From positions 702,001 to 766,000 of the forward strand of contig NC_019907.1 of assembly GCF_000325745.1 (NCBI RefSeq): a DNA stretch of 64,000 nt, written 5' to 3'. The DNA comes from Liberibacter crescens BT-1. Its GTDB lineage: Bacteria; Pseudomonadota; Alphaproteobacteria; Rhizobiales; Rhizobiaceae. Positions 1 to 9,723 of the stretch are shown here, piece by piece; the stretch's first letter is position 1, and every line of letters starts with the position of its first letter. A program made the translations under genes and the position numbers. The notes beneath the pieces are model-generated. The model saw only the letters and a program-made list of their open reading frames with translations. It was not told the origin of the DNA and ran no database searches.

Positions 1-525
1 GCGTAATTTGGATTCCTCATTACTGATAATATCAAGATAACGTTTACGATAGCGGAGTTCTATATCAGAGAGACCATGATATTTTTCTGGCATTGGACGA
101 AGAGATTTGACCAATATCGTAATTTCTTCTGCATTGATAGTTAATTCGCCTCGTTTGGTACGACGCATATAACCCTTCACGCCTATAATATCTCCAAGAT
201 CTATCATTGGTAACAATTCTTGGGAGGATTGAAGAGTAATATTCTTGTGTGTAAATACTTGGATTTTATGACTGCTATCATGAATATCCATGAACATCCC
301 TGAATTGCGTGAAGAATGAATACGACCAGCAGAGATAACAATATCGGTTGATTGTTCTTCAGGTTGTAGATAATTATATTTTTCTATTAATTGAGCATTT
401 GTAAAGGTACGATGAAAATGAGCAGGATAGACTTCTTTTATTAAGTTCTTAAGAAGATTTAATTTTTGTTCTCGTACTTCGGTAACGTCAGACGATAGAG
501 ATACTGAACAACTGTCTTGGGACAT
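1..525 (-). CDS. lysS: Lysyl-tRNA synthetase, class II (N-terminal part; runs off the window)
   Basis: Lysyl-tRNA synthetase charges tRNA-Lys in the cytoplasm. The 175 codons visible run from ATG at 525 to the window edge without a stop. They contain the N-terminal OB-fold anticodon-binding domain, including a stretch reading IVISAGRIHSSRNSGMFMDI and the region GDIIGVKGYMRRTKRGELTI, followed by RPMPEKYHGLSDIELRYRKR, the linker that leads into the class II catalytic core in bacterial LysS. The catalytic motifs 1-3 lie outside the window. The gene begins 13 bases after the gltX stop on the same strand, so the two are probably co-transcribed, a common rhizobial arrangement. The alternative, a class II AsnRS/AspRS OB-fold, is unlikely because the linker is LysS-like. 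Confidence 0.93.
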   Translation of the reverse strand, partial: MSQDSCSVSLSSDVTEVREQKLNLLKNLIKEVYPAHFHRTFTNAQLIEKYNYLQPEEQSTDIVISAGRIHSSRNSGMFMDIHDSSHKIQVFTHKNITLQSSQELLPMIDLGDIIGVKGYMRRTKRGELTINAEEITILVKSLRPMPEKYHGLSDIELRYRKRYLDIISNEESKLR

Positions 526-538
526 TTTTATTCCTTAT

Positions 539-1993
539 TTATAAATCCGTAGAAATTGATATTACGAGTTCTTTTGCTACTTTAAGTCTCTGACGCACGA
601 CAGAACGTCCAAGGATTTCTATGCTATCAAAAAGTGGTAGAGAACGTTTTGAACCAGATATAGCAATAAATAAAGGAGCTAAAACAATCTTAAATTTTTT
701 ATTTAATTCTTTAGATGTAATTCTTAGTTGCTCTTCAATTGTTTTCTTTTTCCATTCCTTTAATTTCTCTAAATCTTCTTGTACTTTATCTAGGATTTCA
801 AAAATCTCTTGTGAAGAAAGAGATAAATCTGAAAAAGATAGCGGAGTTAAACAAATATTTGATTTGAATAAAAAACTTGCTATATCAGGTAATGCACCAA
901 AATGTGTAATCCGAGATTGGGATAGTTTTAATCCTTCAATTAAAGAATTTTTTTCCATCGACCATCGAAATACACGGTTAATAAATTCCTCTTGCGAAAG
1001 TTTTTCTCTGATCCAACGACCATTTAACCAATCGAGTTTTTGAAGATCAAAAATAGCCCCTGATTTTGAAAAATTGTCAAGAGTAAATTTTTTTGATAAC
1101 CCTTCAATATCCATTAACTCGTCATCAGTGCCATTTTGTATAAAAAGTAATCCAAGAAAATTTATAAGCGCTTCTGGAAGATAACCAAGTGCTGAATAAT
1201 AAGAAATCGAAGTTGGATTTTTTCGTTTTGATAACTTCGATTTGTCTATATTCCTCATTAATGGCAAATGGATAAATTCAGGCTTTTTCCAATTAAGATA
1301 TTCATAAATCAGGATATGTTTTGGAACAGAAGGAAGCCATTCTTCTCCACGTGCTACATGGGTAATCTTCATAAGATAATCATCAACAACATTTGCCATG
1401 TGATATGTAGGCATACCATTTTCTTTTAATAAAACTTGCATATCAATGGCACTCCAAGGAATTTCGATATTGCCGTAGATTCTATCCTTGAACGTGCATG
1501 AACCTCTTTCTGGTATTTTCATACGAACGGTATATGGTTTACCAGAATTTTTATATCGATTGCTCTCTTCTTCAGATAATCTCAGACAATATCCATCATA
1601 TCGCGATGAAATTCCTTTTTGAAGTTGCTCTTTACGCATTTCCTTGAGTCTTTCCACACTACAAAAACAGCGAAAAGCATGACCTTTATTGATCAGTGTC
1701 TGAACATATGGATTATATATATGTTTTCGATCTGATTGGCGGTAAGGCCCATAAGGTCCCCCTACGTCAGGACCTTCAATCCAACTCAAACCACACCATT
1801 TAAGTGCATTTATTAAATTATCTTCAAATTCTTTTGTGGAACGTTCAGAATCTGTATCTTCAATTCTTAGAATAAACTCTCCTCCCATTTTTTTTGCAAA
1901 AAGATAATTAAACAATGCTGTATAGACAGTACCAACATGTGGCTCTCCTGTTGGAGAAGGGGCAACACGTACACGGACGTCAGAAGAAACCAT
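539..1993 (-). CDS. gltX: Glutamyl-tRNA synthetase
   Basis: A class I synthetase of 484 residues, the normal length for bacterial GltX. It attaches glutamate to tRNA-Glu, and in lineages lacking GlnRS also to tRNA-Gln. The HIGH-type ATP motif is PSPTGEPHVGT near residue 12 and the KMSKS-type loop is SKLSKRKNP near residue 251. A zinc-binding-like CFCSVERLKEM segment lies near residue 108. The C-terminal third is the helical anticodon-binding domain (DLQKLDWLNGRWIREKLS). The start ATG at 1993 gives the canonical N-terminus. lysS follows 13 bases downstream on the same strand. Rhizobia often carry two gltX genes; which copy this is cannot be decided here. Confidence 0.96.
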   Translation of the reverse strand: MVSSDVRVRVAPSPTGEPHVGTVYTALFNYLFAKKMGGEFILRIEDTDSERSTKEFEDNLINALKWCGLSWIEGPDVGGPYGPYRQSDRKHIYNPYVQTLINKGHAFRCFCSVERLKEMRKEQLQKGISSRYDGYCLRLSEEESNRYKNSGKPYTVRMKIPERGSCTFKDRIYGNIEIPWSAIDMQVLLKENGMPTYHMANVVDDYLMKITHVARGEEWLPSVPKHILIYEYLNWKKPEFIHLPLMRNIDKSKLSKRKNPTSISYYSALGYLPEALINFLGLLFIQNGTDDELMDIEGLSKKFTLDNFSKSGAIFDLQKLDWLNGRWIREKLSQEEFINRVFRWSMEKNSLIEGLKLSQSRITHFGALPDIASFLFKSNICLTPLSFSDLSLSSQEIFEILDKVQEDLEKLKEWKKKTIEEQLRITSKELNKKFKIVLAPLFIAISGSKRSLPLFDSIEILGRSVVRQRLKVAKELVISISTDL

Positions 1994-2230
1994 TTTTCTG
2001 TCTTTCGAAATTAAAATTAAAAATATAAAAAATCATAATCCTTAACTGATTTAAGGCTAATATAACATAATAGATAAATATATTGCAAAAGCATCTCTCT
2101 AAAATTTTTTTAAATTATTAAATAATATGGAGATGTAATAATTTTAATAGCTATATAAAAGCTGTTATTGTATTTCCTTAATAGACTCAGTATATACTTG
2201 TCTAACTATTAATTTTTGGAGGGTTTTTTT

Positions 2231-2563
2231 ATGTTTTTTACCGAGGCTTCCACGCAAACAGCCACGGTAGGCTCTAATAGCTTAAGTTCGGCTATGGAAA
2301 TGTTCGTGTTGGTTGTCCCTTTGATGCTTGTCTGGTATTTTCTTCTTATTCGTCCACAGCGCCAGCAAATTAAGCAAAGAGCCGAAATGCTTAAAAGTAT
2401 CCGGAGAGGTGATTATGTTATCACAGGCGGTGGTATAGCAGCTAAAGTGACAAAAGTTATTGATGATACTGAAATTGAGGTGGAAATAGCTGAAGGTATA
2501 CGGGTACGTGTTATTAGATCATTTATCTCTGACATTCGTTCTAAAACTGAACCTGTAAAATAA
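2231..2563 (+). CDS. yajC: Sec translocon accessory subunit YajC
   Basis: YajC is a small inner-membrane partner of SecDF-YidC in protein export. I place the start at ATG 2231 rather than the in-frame TTG at 2216, because a strong GGAGG ribosome site lies at 2218-2222, eight bases ahead of the ATG. The 110-residue product has one membrane segment (MFVLVVPLMLVWYFLLIRPQ) followed by the family signature PQRQQIKQRAEMLKSIRRGD and a C-terminal basic/acidic beta domain. In most rhizobia yajC is followed directly by secDF; here the next gene is a phytoene-synthase-like gene 315 bases away and no secDF is visible. The gene is divergent from gltX. Confidence 0.95.
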   Translation: MFFTEASTQTATVGSNSLSSAMEMFVLVVPLMLVWYFLLIRPQRQQIKQRAEMLKSIRRGDYVITGGGIAAKVTKVIDDTEIEVEIAEGIRVRVIRSFISDIRSKTEPVK

Positions 2564-2878
2564 AGAATATCAAGTTGTTCATATCACTTATTAAGTTAAG
2601 TACAGGATTAGTGATTGCTTGAAGAGGAAAGGAATGTTTTGTGTTCTTTACTCTAAAAGCTATTTTTTGTTATAAAAAAGAAAATATTGAGTATTTTGAT
2701 ACTATCAGTGAAAGAAGAATAGGGTTAATAGAAATTACTCTATAAAGTAATTATCTATATGGTCTATTCTTTAAATAAGAGGTTTTGCATCCGTAAATCC
2801 TGAATAACATCCTTACTGTTCATTCATATCCAAGAATAGAAACAATGTTGATCTCTATATGAGGAAAAAAATTTAAGG
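2564..2878. other. Intergenic gap after yajC
   Basis: 315 AT-rich bases between yajC and the phytoene-synthase-like gene. No frame longer than a few dozen codons is convincing, and no secD/secF or Mth938-like remnant is recognisable by eye. A possible ribosome site GAGGA sits near 2861, 14 bases ahead of the next start. Confidence 0.5.
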
Positions 2879-3739
2879 ATGAATGAAAAAAAATCTAATA
2901 TTGAGAGGTTTTCTCTTGAAATATTAAGAGATATTGACCGGGATCGATATCTTGCCTGCTTACTTTCTCCCAAAGAAGTCCGTAATAATCTAGCGACAAT
3001 TTATAGATTTAATGCTGAATTAGCACGTGTACGAGATATGGTAACTAATCCATTGACCGGTGAAATACGCTTCCAATTTTGGAAAAATCTTTTTCAGAAA
3101 AATTCTAACGATATAGAAACAGAACACTCATCTTTTTCAAAGGAAGTTTTAGAAGCTATTAATAAATATAATCTTCCTTTTCAATGTTTTCTAGATATTA
3201 TAGAAGCTCGAATTTTTGATTTATATGATGCACCTATGAATACTTCCCAACAGTTAGAGCTCTATGCTTCCAGAACTGCCTCTAACATTATTCAACTTGC
3301 TGTGTTTATTTTAAATCGAGAAGAAGTACCTTCTTTAATGAAAGCGATAATACATGCCGGAATTGCTCAATCTATTGGTGGCTTACTTTTATTAGCAGGT
3401 TTACATCGTAGCCGTGGCCAATTATATTTACCGTTGGATATCCTTGTAGCTACTGGACTTAATCGTGAAACTTTTTTATTAGGAGAAGATCGGCAACGTA
3501 TATCAATTGCTATTAATGCTTTTTCTGAATTAGGCTTAGAGCATCTTTTAAAAGCAAGAAAAAATATTCAAAATATTTCTATGCCAATACTATCAGCTTT
3601 TATTCCTGTTAGTATTACAGAGTCTATTTTAAAAAAAGCTAAAAGTAATGGTGCAGATATCCTTGATAGGCAACAAATTATTCCTCAATGGTTGCGTCAA
3701 TGGCATATGATGTATACTTTATATAAAAGACGGTTTTAA
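2879..3739 (+). CDS. Squalene/phytoene synthase family protein, NDUFAF6-like
   Basis: A 286-residue all-helical protein of the squalene/phytoene synthase fold. The N-terminal signature YLACLLSPKEVRNNLATIYR and the following ELARVRDMVTNPLTGEIRFQ match the alphaproteobacterial branch related to mitochondrial NDUFAF6, a respiratory complex I assembly factor. The first aspartate-rich DxxxD prenyl-diphosphate site of true phytoene synthases is not visible; the equivalent helix reads ARVRDMVTNP, so a carotenoid or hopanoid role is doubtful. The second site region (DILVATGLNRETFL) is also atypical. No carotenoid genes lie nearby. Rhizobial relatives sit downstream of yajC-secDF, which supports vertical inheritance. 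Function in complex I assembly is an inference from the family. Confidence 0.8.
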   Translation: MNEKKSNIERFSLEILRDIDRDRYLACLLSPKEVRNNLATIYRFNAELARVRDMVTNPLTGEIRFQFWKNLFQKNSNDIETEHSSFSKEVLEAINKYNLPFQCFLDIIEARIFDLYDAPMNTSQQLELYASRTASNIIQLAVFILNREEVPSLMKAIIHAGIAQSIGGLLLLAGLHRSRGQLYLPLDILVATGLNRETFLLGEDRQRISIAINAFSELGLEHLLKARKNIQNISMPILSAFIPVSITESILKKAKSNGADILDRQQIIPQWLRQWHMMYTLYKRRF

Positions 3740-3864
3740 TTAAAATTAACTCAACTTCTTAACAAGAGAAAATAGAGCTATTGCTATAAAAACTTATCAA
3801 GTAACCTAAAAAAATCTTAGATAACAGGTTTTTAATTTTAAAATAAAAATACTTTATCATTTTA

Positions 3865-6800
3865 TTAAATCATATGATCTGAAGCATGTGCCAGCATTGT
3901 ATAAACCTTTCCGCTATCTGACATAATATAGCTTTGAGTTATAGAAGGATCAGAGTTTGAATATGTAACATCAGATAATATTTTTTCAAAGTCTGCTATG
4001 TAGCTGTCAACAGCAACACGAAAATCATAATCATTTTCATATCTTTGTTTAATTTCATCAAATAGTTGCTGACCTTTCAAGGTATAAAGACGCCGAGTAA
4101 AAATGTTTCGTTCTCCTCGTGTATAACGTTTCCATAAATTAATAAAAGCATCATGATCAACAGACTTCGCAATATCTGATGCAAGAGAGTTAACAGGATC
4201 TATGGAATTATTAATTTCTTTTTTAGACTTAGCTGTTGGTTTCTCAAATCTTTTGTCTTGACTTCGTGGGGCTTCCATAAGTTCTTCTTCTTCATTACTT
4301 GAGGCAGCATGCAAAAGATCACTTAACCAACCATCATTTTTTGCAAACTTATCCTGATAATTATCAGAACGATTAGAACGAAGGTTTTTTAATGGATTAG
4401 AAAGCATCGAAGTTGGATTTCTTCCTGCTGCCATTGGTAAAGGCAGAGAGGGATCTTTTTCAGATTCTGAGATATTCAATTGATTTGGTTGATAGTTAAC
4501 AACTTGTGCTAATTCTTGTAAGGCTTTCATCTGATCTCCAATAGCACGGCGCATAAAATTAATACTTTCTCTTGCTTCTTCAGATAATTCCATTGAACCA
4601 TTTCTTAATTCACTACGAGTTATTTCTAACTCTTGGCTAATCGTACTTGCAGAACGACGTATATCTTCACTTGCTTCAGAAAAACGACTTACAGAAGAAA
4701 CAATTGCTTCCTGTAATGTATCTAGAAGTAATCGAACGGCCTGATCTGACTTCTGTTCTATTTCAGAAAAAATATGCTCAATTTTAGCAAACGAAGAAGC
4801 AAGATCCCTCAGTAAAAGATCTGAAAAACTGTGTGCACGTTCTTCTACAGAATCAAAAGTTGAACTAAAATGAATAAGATTGTTATTAATTACATTTGTT
4901 GACTTTTCTGCACGATCTTCAATATTAGATAACGCATGCCCAATTTCTGTGAAAGATGTTTCAATATTATTCTGTATACCAGAGATTATCTTCTCTGATT
5001 GGTATTCAGTTTGATCAAAAACTTCTTTGATATTTTTGGTAAGAAGTGTCATCGATTCTTCAATTTCTGTAGATTTTCGTTCAAGACCATCTGTTAGCGC
5101 AGTTAAAGCTTTTGCACGTTCATCCAATGTTAAAGCAGTACTTGATTGTGCATCTAATAATAAATCACGAGTTTGGGAAAGAACACGGGCATGCTCATCA
5201 AATTTATTTACAATATCATTTATTTGTGAAAGAGTATGCCCTGAAATTTTATAAAGCTCATCAACCTTTCCTTCAAATAATTTTGATGAAGCAACAAGCA
5301 TTCCTTTTACCTGATTTGCTGTTTCTGCAACATTATCTGTTGTTTTGTGTAAACGATTATCTATTTCTGAAAGATCATTAGTGGCATTATTGATAACAGA
5401 AGATATATCTGCATTGCTCTCTTTAATACGAGAAATCAGCTTATCAACATTACGAACAAGAATACTTTCTACTTTACTAAGTGCATTAGCAGAATTGCGA
5501 ACCCTTTCATCAATGGCCTCAAGCATTAGAGAATTTTTTTCACCAAAAACTTTAACACCTGTCAATACAGTAGCCGTGATACGCTGAGAGATAGAATCTC
5601 CTATGTTAGAATATTGTTCCATAATACGGTTTGTTTTTTCTTCAATAACCTGTGATAACTCAACTGAACGACTGGTAAGTAAAGAATCCAAAGCATGAGT
5701 ACGTTCATTAAAAGCTATATTAATTGAACTGCTTCGCTCTTTTAAAACCTTATCGACTTCTAAAATACTGGATTCTATTTCTTTTGTTCGTTCTTCGATA
5801 TTAGTTTGGATAGCAATATTGTGTGTTTCTAATGTACGATCAACATTCAATAAAGTTTCATTTATACTGTGAGTTTGTTTTTCTATCGTAGAACAAACTG
5901 TGCCTGAACGGGAAGAGATTACTTTATCAGCTTCTTCAAGAGTTTTGATAATACTATTACTAGAGGTAATAAGATCAGAGTGTATTTTCTCTCCTTGAAC
6001 TTCTAAAATTTTACTTGCTTCATCGATTTTTCCAGAAAAATATTCTATATTTTCACTCATAATTCCTTTTGCTGCTTCTACCTTGGTTGCAATTGAAATG
6101 CCAGCATCTTCAAAGCTCTTTACAACATTATCAGCTTCAACAGTAAGAAAATTATGCGTGTCATTCACTTGAGACACTATTTTGTTGGAATGCTCTTCCA
6201 GTCTATTTGCTAAAGAAAGAGTTCCTTTCTCTAAAGTTTCAAAGAATCCTTCGCTAACTTGTGATAAATCATTGGTCACTTGTATAGCTTTTTTAGCTAG
6301 AACATTAGAGACGTTATCTATTTCAGATCGTAATACATCAGACATAGTCTCTGTTTTTTGATTAATACTTTGACCTGCAACATCTATAATTTCAGATACT
6401 TCATCGACAACACCTGATATTCGACTTTCAAAAGTAGAAATATTTTTTTCAAAATGGATATCAGTTTCAAAAATTTTTGTACTTATATCAGTAATGGATG
6501 TCTCTAGACTTGAAGAAATATTATAAGCAGATTGCGATACATCATTGACGACATTATTTAATTTTTCTGATAGTCTTTCGACATTATTGGAGAGTTTTTC
6601 AAAGGAATCTACAGAAACATTAAAAGTCTGACGAATAGAAAGCTCTCGATCTTTCAGAGAAGTTTCCATCATAGATGTACTCTCAGTAACAGCGCTTACA
6701 ATATAGGAGGCTTTTTCAGAAATATTGCTATCAAGATAACGACATTTTTCATCTAAAACAGCCGTAATTGTTTCTGCCCTGTTTCCTAAGGTTTCATTAA

Positions 6801-9723
6801 ATTTTTGATGGGCATTTAATAAAACTGTATTAACATCGTCAACTCCTCCGGTTAACAATTTTTCCATACGGGATGAACTATCATCTAGAAGATCCTTAAC
6901 AATATTAGAAGAAACCTCAATAATACTTCCTAGTTTTCCTCCACCGCCTGTAATGAGGTTCTCTAATAATTTTGCATGACTGGAAAGTTTTGTTTCTAGA
7001 GTTTTATGATTGTCGGCATATGCTGTACAAATAGAATTTATTCTCTCTCCAAAATTTTTATTAACTTTACTTTCAGTAGTGGAAATTTTTTCTACAACAA
7101 TATTTGTATGAGTTTCTAATGTAGTGTCGAGACGTTGTTGACTTTCAGAAAGGGCAACAGCCAAAGCCATAGTTTTTTCATAGACTGTTTGAGTTAATTT
7201 TCCGATATCCTTGGATATAGAATCAACAATAGACTGAGGTTTCTCTGCAATACTTGACTCAAATTTTGATTGATTCTCTGATAAAGCCTGAATAAAAACA
7301 TTGCTGTGCTCGAACATGATCGTATCAATTCTATCTGAATGTTTTAGAATATTTGAATCAATCTTTTGATGTTTTTCTTCTATTGTTGTTGAAATTAATT
7401 CTGCGCCTTTCTCTAATGTCTGGCTAAACCTTTTATGTGCTGTCGAAAGTGCCAGGTCAATCCCAGAGCTACCACCATTTAAAATCTCTTCTATTCGAGA
7501 AGAATTATTAGAAAGTAGAGAACCCATTCTTTCAGTAGAACTTCCGAAGACATGGTCAAGTTGTTCACCGTTGCTATGGAATATATTTGCCAAGGACTTT
7601 GCGTGGTTTTGTAGAGTTTCTTGTAGTTTCTTATGATTATTATCGTAAGCAGTGTATATAGATTCTGAATTTTTACTAAAGTTTTCTGCTACTTCATTTT
7701 CAGCATTAGAAATTTTCTCTACAATACTATTTGTATGACTCTCAAGGGTATCTTCCAAGAGCTTTTGACTCTCTGAAAGAGCAATAGCCAATGCCATAGT
7801 CTTGTCATATAATGTTTCGGTTAATTTCCCAATATCTTTTGAAAGACTATCGACAATAACCTGAGGACGATCTGAAAGGACTTTTTCAAACTTTGATTGG
7901 GTTTCTATTAAAGAGTTAATAAAAGAGGTGTTATGTTCTGTTATCATATTATCAATTTCTTGATAAGCTCCTTTAATAGAAGAACTTATTGCTTCTGAAC
8001 GTCCATTAAGATCAGAATTAATTTGCTGACGTTTTTCTTCTAAATTAAGCGCAATATCCTTTATATTATTTATTAAAGTATTGCCTATTTCTTCGCTACC
8101 TTTGTTGATAACATTTTCAATTCCTTTTTGCCCGCTGGATAAAGCTTCTGATAAAACTGAAGCATGATCTTGAAGTGATGAATTAATACCTTGAACATTA
8201 GAAAATACAAGGCTTTCTATATTTCCATAAGAGCTAGATATCTGTCCGTTTATACTTGCTAAACTTTCGACCAGCTTCGTATCTAAAGCTCCAAACCGAT
8301 TGTCAAAAGCATCCGTAAATTCAGCAATACTATTATCAAAAACTGTAGAAACCTTTTCAACAGTAGCTTTAAGTCTATCTTCAACCAGACCAGCCCGGAG
8401 ATCAATATCCATGATTGCTTCATCTGAAGTTAATTGCAGACTTTTATGAAAATTGATACGCTGTTCTTCTAGAGAAGCATTAAAATTTTTCAAAGCATTA
8501 TGGAGAGAATTTTTTATTGAACTTTCACCCAAGGAAAAGCCTTCAGATATCTCATCTGTACGATCCACCAACATTTTATTGAGTTGTTTGACTCGTTCGT
8601 CTAATATAAGGTTCAATTTTTCTGTATTATCATTTAATGTTGATGCATGTGTGCCAAAATGATCAAGAAAATTACGTCCACTTTCATTAAGAACAATTGA
8701 TAAAGATAACAAACGTTCATCAAATTCTTTGTTTAAAGAAGAGCCAGTTGAACTCAATGTTTGAAGTAATTGGCTAGTTTTAGAAGACATTGTATTTACC
8801 AATGATTCTATTGAAAGATACGTTTTTTCTGTTAATGAAGATATACGGCTATCAATCATTGATGCAAATGCTTCACCTGAAGTTGAAAGACGAAGTGAAA
8901 TATCTTCATGTGTAAGAGATAATTCTTCTCTAATTTGGTTATGAACTTCAACAATAGATGAGCGAATTCTCTCTGCGTGATTGAATATTGATTCACGTTC
9001 TGCGCTTAATTGTTCGATAAGGTTACGCATACGCATTTCGTTATCAGCATAGCTACGTTCAAGTGCATTAACTTCAGAGTGAACAAGTGTTTCCAGCTCA
9101 CTTGCACGCGCAATGCTACGTTCTATTCCTTCACTCATGGCTGAAACTTCTCTGCGTACAGTTTGTCCAACTGAAACAACGCGTTCAGAAGCAACAGTTT
9201 CTGGTTCTACAAGACGAAGGGCGACTTCTGCTATAGAACGTGTAGCATTTCGCATCTCTTGTGCACGAGCGATCATGATAGAGAAAGAAAAAAATAACAT
9301 AACAGGAAAGATAATTGCCATAAGCAACATCATGGATCCTGGCTGACTTACTATGTCATAAAAAGATTGCGCTTCAGATACTCGGTATAGTTTGATTGCT
9401 ACAATCAAGCCAAAAAGAACCCAAAAGAATGAAATTATTGTTGAATTACGCAATGCAGTACTAATTGAAGTTTTATCGATGTTTTTTAGGATGTGAGTAA
9501 TACTATTACTAGAAATATCGTTAGCAGGGGATAGTGCGGAAGAAAAAAACTTACTGGCATCACTCTGTTGAGAACTTGGTTTGGAATCATCATTTTTTGT
9601 AGATGCTGTAATATATTTCTGTTCGGAATCAGCATGGAGATAATCAGAATCTGAACTCAAGGCATCTTTGAGTGCTTTAAATGCCTTATTATAAATTACT
9701 TCATTCTGTTTATTATCAGCCAT
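3865..9723 (-). CDS. Giant membrane-anchored coiled-coil protein, growth pole ring (GPR)-like
   Basis: About 1952 residues from the ATG at 9723, which follows GAGG-like bases (an upstream in-frame GTG at 9777 would add 18 residues but has no ribosome site). The N-terminus is an acidic cytosolic leader, then two membrane segments near residues 93-113 (NSTIISFFWVLFGLIVAIKL) and 128-148 (MMLLMAIIFPVMLFFSFSIM). The conserved block ATRSIAEVALRLVEPETVAS follows. The next ~1500 residues are heptad-rich helix with repeating patterns such as ETLESHTNSIVEKIS and SKDIGKLTETLYDKTMALA, resembling apolipoprotein or tropomyosin repeats. The C-terminal ~150 residues are globular (DHDAFINLWKRYTRGERNIF). This architecture matches Agrobacterium GPR, a polar scaffold for unipolar growth. 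The role here is inferred from architecture. Confidence 0.8.
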   Translation of the reverse strand: MADNKQNEVIYNKAFKALKDALSSDSDYLHADSEQKYITASTKNDDSKPSSQQSDASKFFSSALSPANDISSNSITHILKNIDKTSISTALRNSTIISFFWVLFGLIVAIKLYRVSEAQSFYDIVSQPGSMMLLMAIIFPVMLFFSFSIMIARAQEMRNATRSIAEVALRLVEPETVASERVVSVGQTVRREVSAMSEGIERSIARASELETLVHSEVNALERSYADNEMRMRNLIEQLSAERESIFNHAERIRSSIVEVHNQIREELSLTHEDISLRLSTSGEAFASMIDSRISSLTEKTYLSIESLVNTMSSKTSQLLQTLSSTGSSLNKEFDERLLSLSIVLNESGRNFLDHFGTHASTLNDNTEKLNLILDERVKQLNKMLVDRTDEISEGFSLGESSIKNSLHNALKNFNASLEEQRINFHKSLQLTSDEAIMDIDLRAGLVEDRLKATVEKVSTVFDNSIAEFTDAFDNRFGALDTKLVESLASINGQISSSYGNIESLVFSNVQGINSSLQDHASVLSEALSSGQKGIENVINKGSEEIGNTLINNIKDIALNLEEKRQQINSDLNGRSEAISSSIKGAYQEIDNMITEHNTSFINSLIETQSKFEKVLSDRPQVIVDSLSKDIGKLTETLYDKTMALAIALSESQKLLEDTLESHTNSIVEKISNAENEVAENFSKNSESIYTAYDNNHKKLQETLQNHAKSLANIFHSNGEQLDHVFGSSTERMGSLLSNNSSRIEEILNGGSSGIDLALSTAHKRFSQTLEKGAELISTTIEEKHQKIDSNILKHSDRIDTIMFEHSNVFIQALSENQSKFESSIAEKPQSIVDSISKDIGKLTQTVYEKTMALAVALSESQQRLDTTLETHTNIVVEKISTTESKVNKNFGERINSICTAYADNHKTLETKLSSHAKLLENLITGGGGKLGSIIEVSSNIVKDLLDDSSSRMEKLLTGGVDDVNTVLLNAHQKFNETLGNRAETITAVLDEKCRYLDSNISEKASYIVSAVTESTSMMETSLKDRELSIRQTFNVSVDSFEKLSNNVERLSEKLNNVVNDVSQSAYNISSSLETSITDISTKIFETDIHFEKNISTFESRISGVVDEVSEIIDVAGQSINQKTETMSDVLRSEIDNVSNVLAKKAIQVTNDLSQVSEGFFETLEKGTLSLANRLEEHSNKIVSQVNDTHNFLTVEADNVVKSFEDAGISIATKVEAAKGIMSENIEYFSGKIDEASKILEVQGEKIHSDLITSSNSIIKTLEEADKVISSRSGTVCSTIEKQTHSINETLLNVDRTLETHNIAIQTNIEERTKEIESSILEVDKVLKERSSSINIAFNERTHALDSLLTSRSVELSQVIEEKTNRIMEQYSNIGDSISQRITATVLTGVKVFGEKNSLMLEAIDERVRNSANALSKVESILVRNVDKLISRIKESNADISSVINNATNDLSEIDNRLHKTTDNVAETANQVKGMLVASSKLFEGKVDELYKISGHTLSQINDIVNKFDEHARVLSQTRDLLLDAQSSTALTLDERAKALTALTDGLERKSTEIEESMTLLTKNIKEVFDQTEYQSEKIISGIQNNIETSFTEIGHALSNIEDRAEKSTNVINNNLIHFSSTFDSVEERAHSFSDLLLRDLASSFAKIEHIFSEIEQKSDQAVRLLLDTLQEAIVSSVSRFSEASEDIRRSASTISQELEITRSELRNGSMELSEEARESINFMRRAIGDQMKALQELAQVVNYQPNQLNISESEKDPSLPLPMAAGRNPTSMLSNPLKNLRSNRSDNYQDKFAKNDGWLSDLLHAASSNEEEELMEAPRSQDKRFEKPTAKSKKEINNSIDPVNSLASDIAKSVDHDAFINLWKRYTRGERNIFTRRLYTLKGQQLFDEIKQRYENDYDFRVAVDSYIADFEKILSDVTYSNSDPSITQSYIMSDSGKVYTMLAHASDHMI

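Noticed and set aside
5027-5587. Several plus-strand open frames inside the giant coiled-coil gene
   Set aside because: Antisense shadows of a repetitive helical gene; no ribosome sites or independent motifs.
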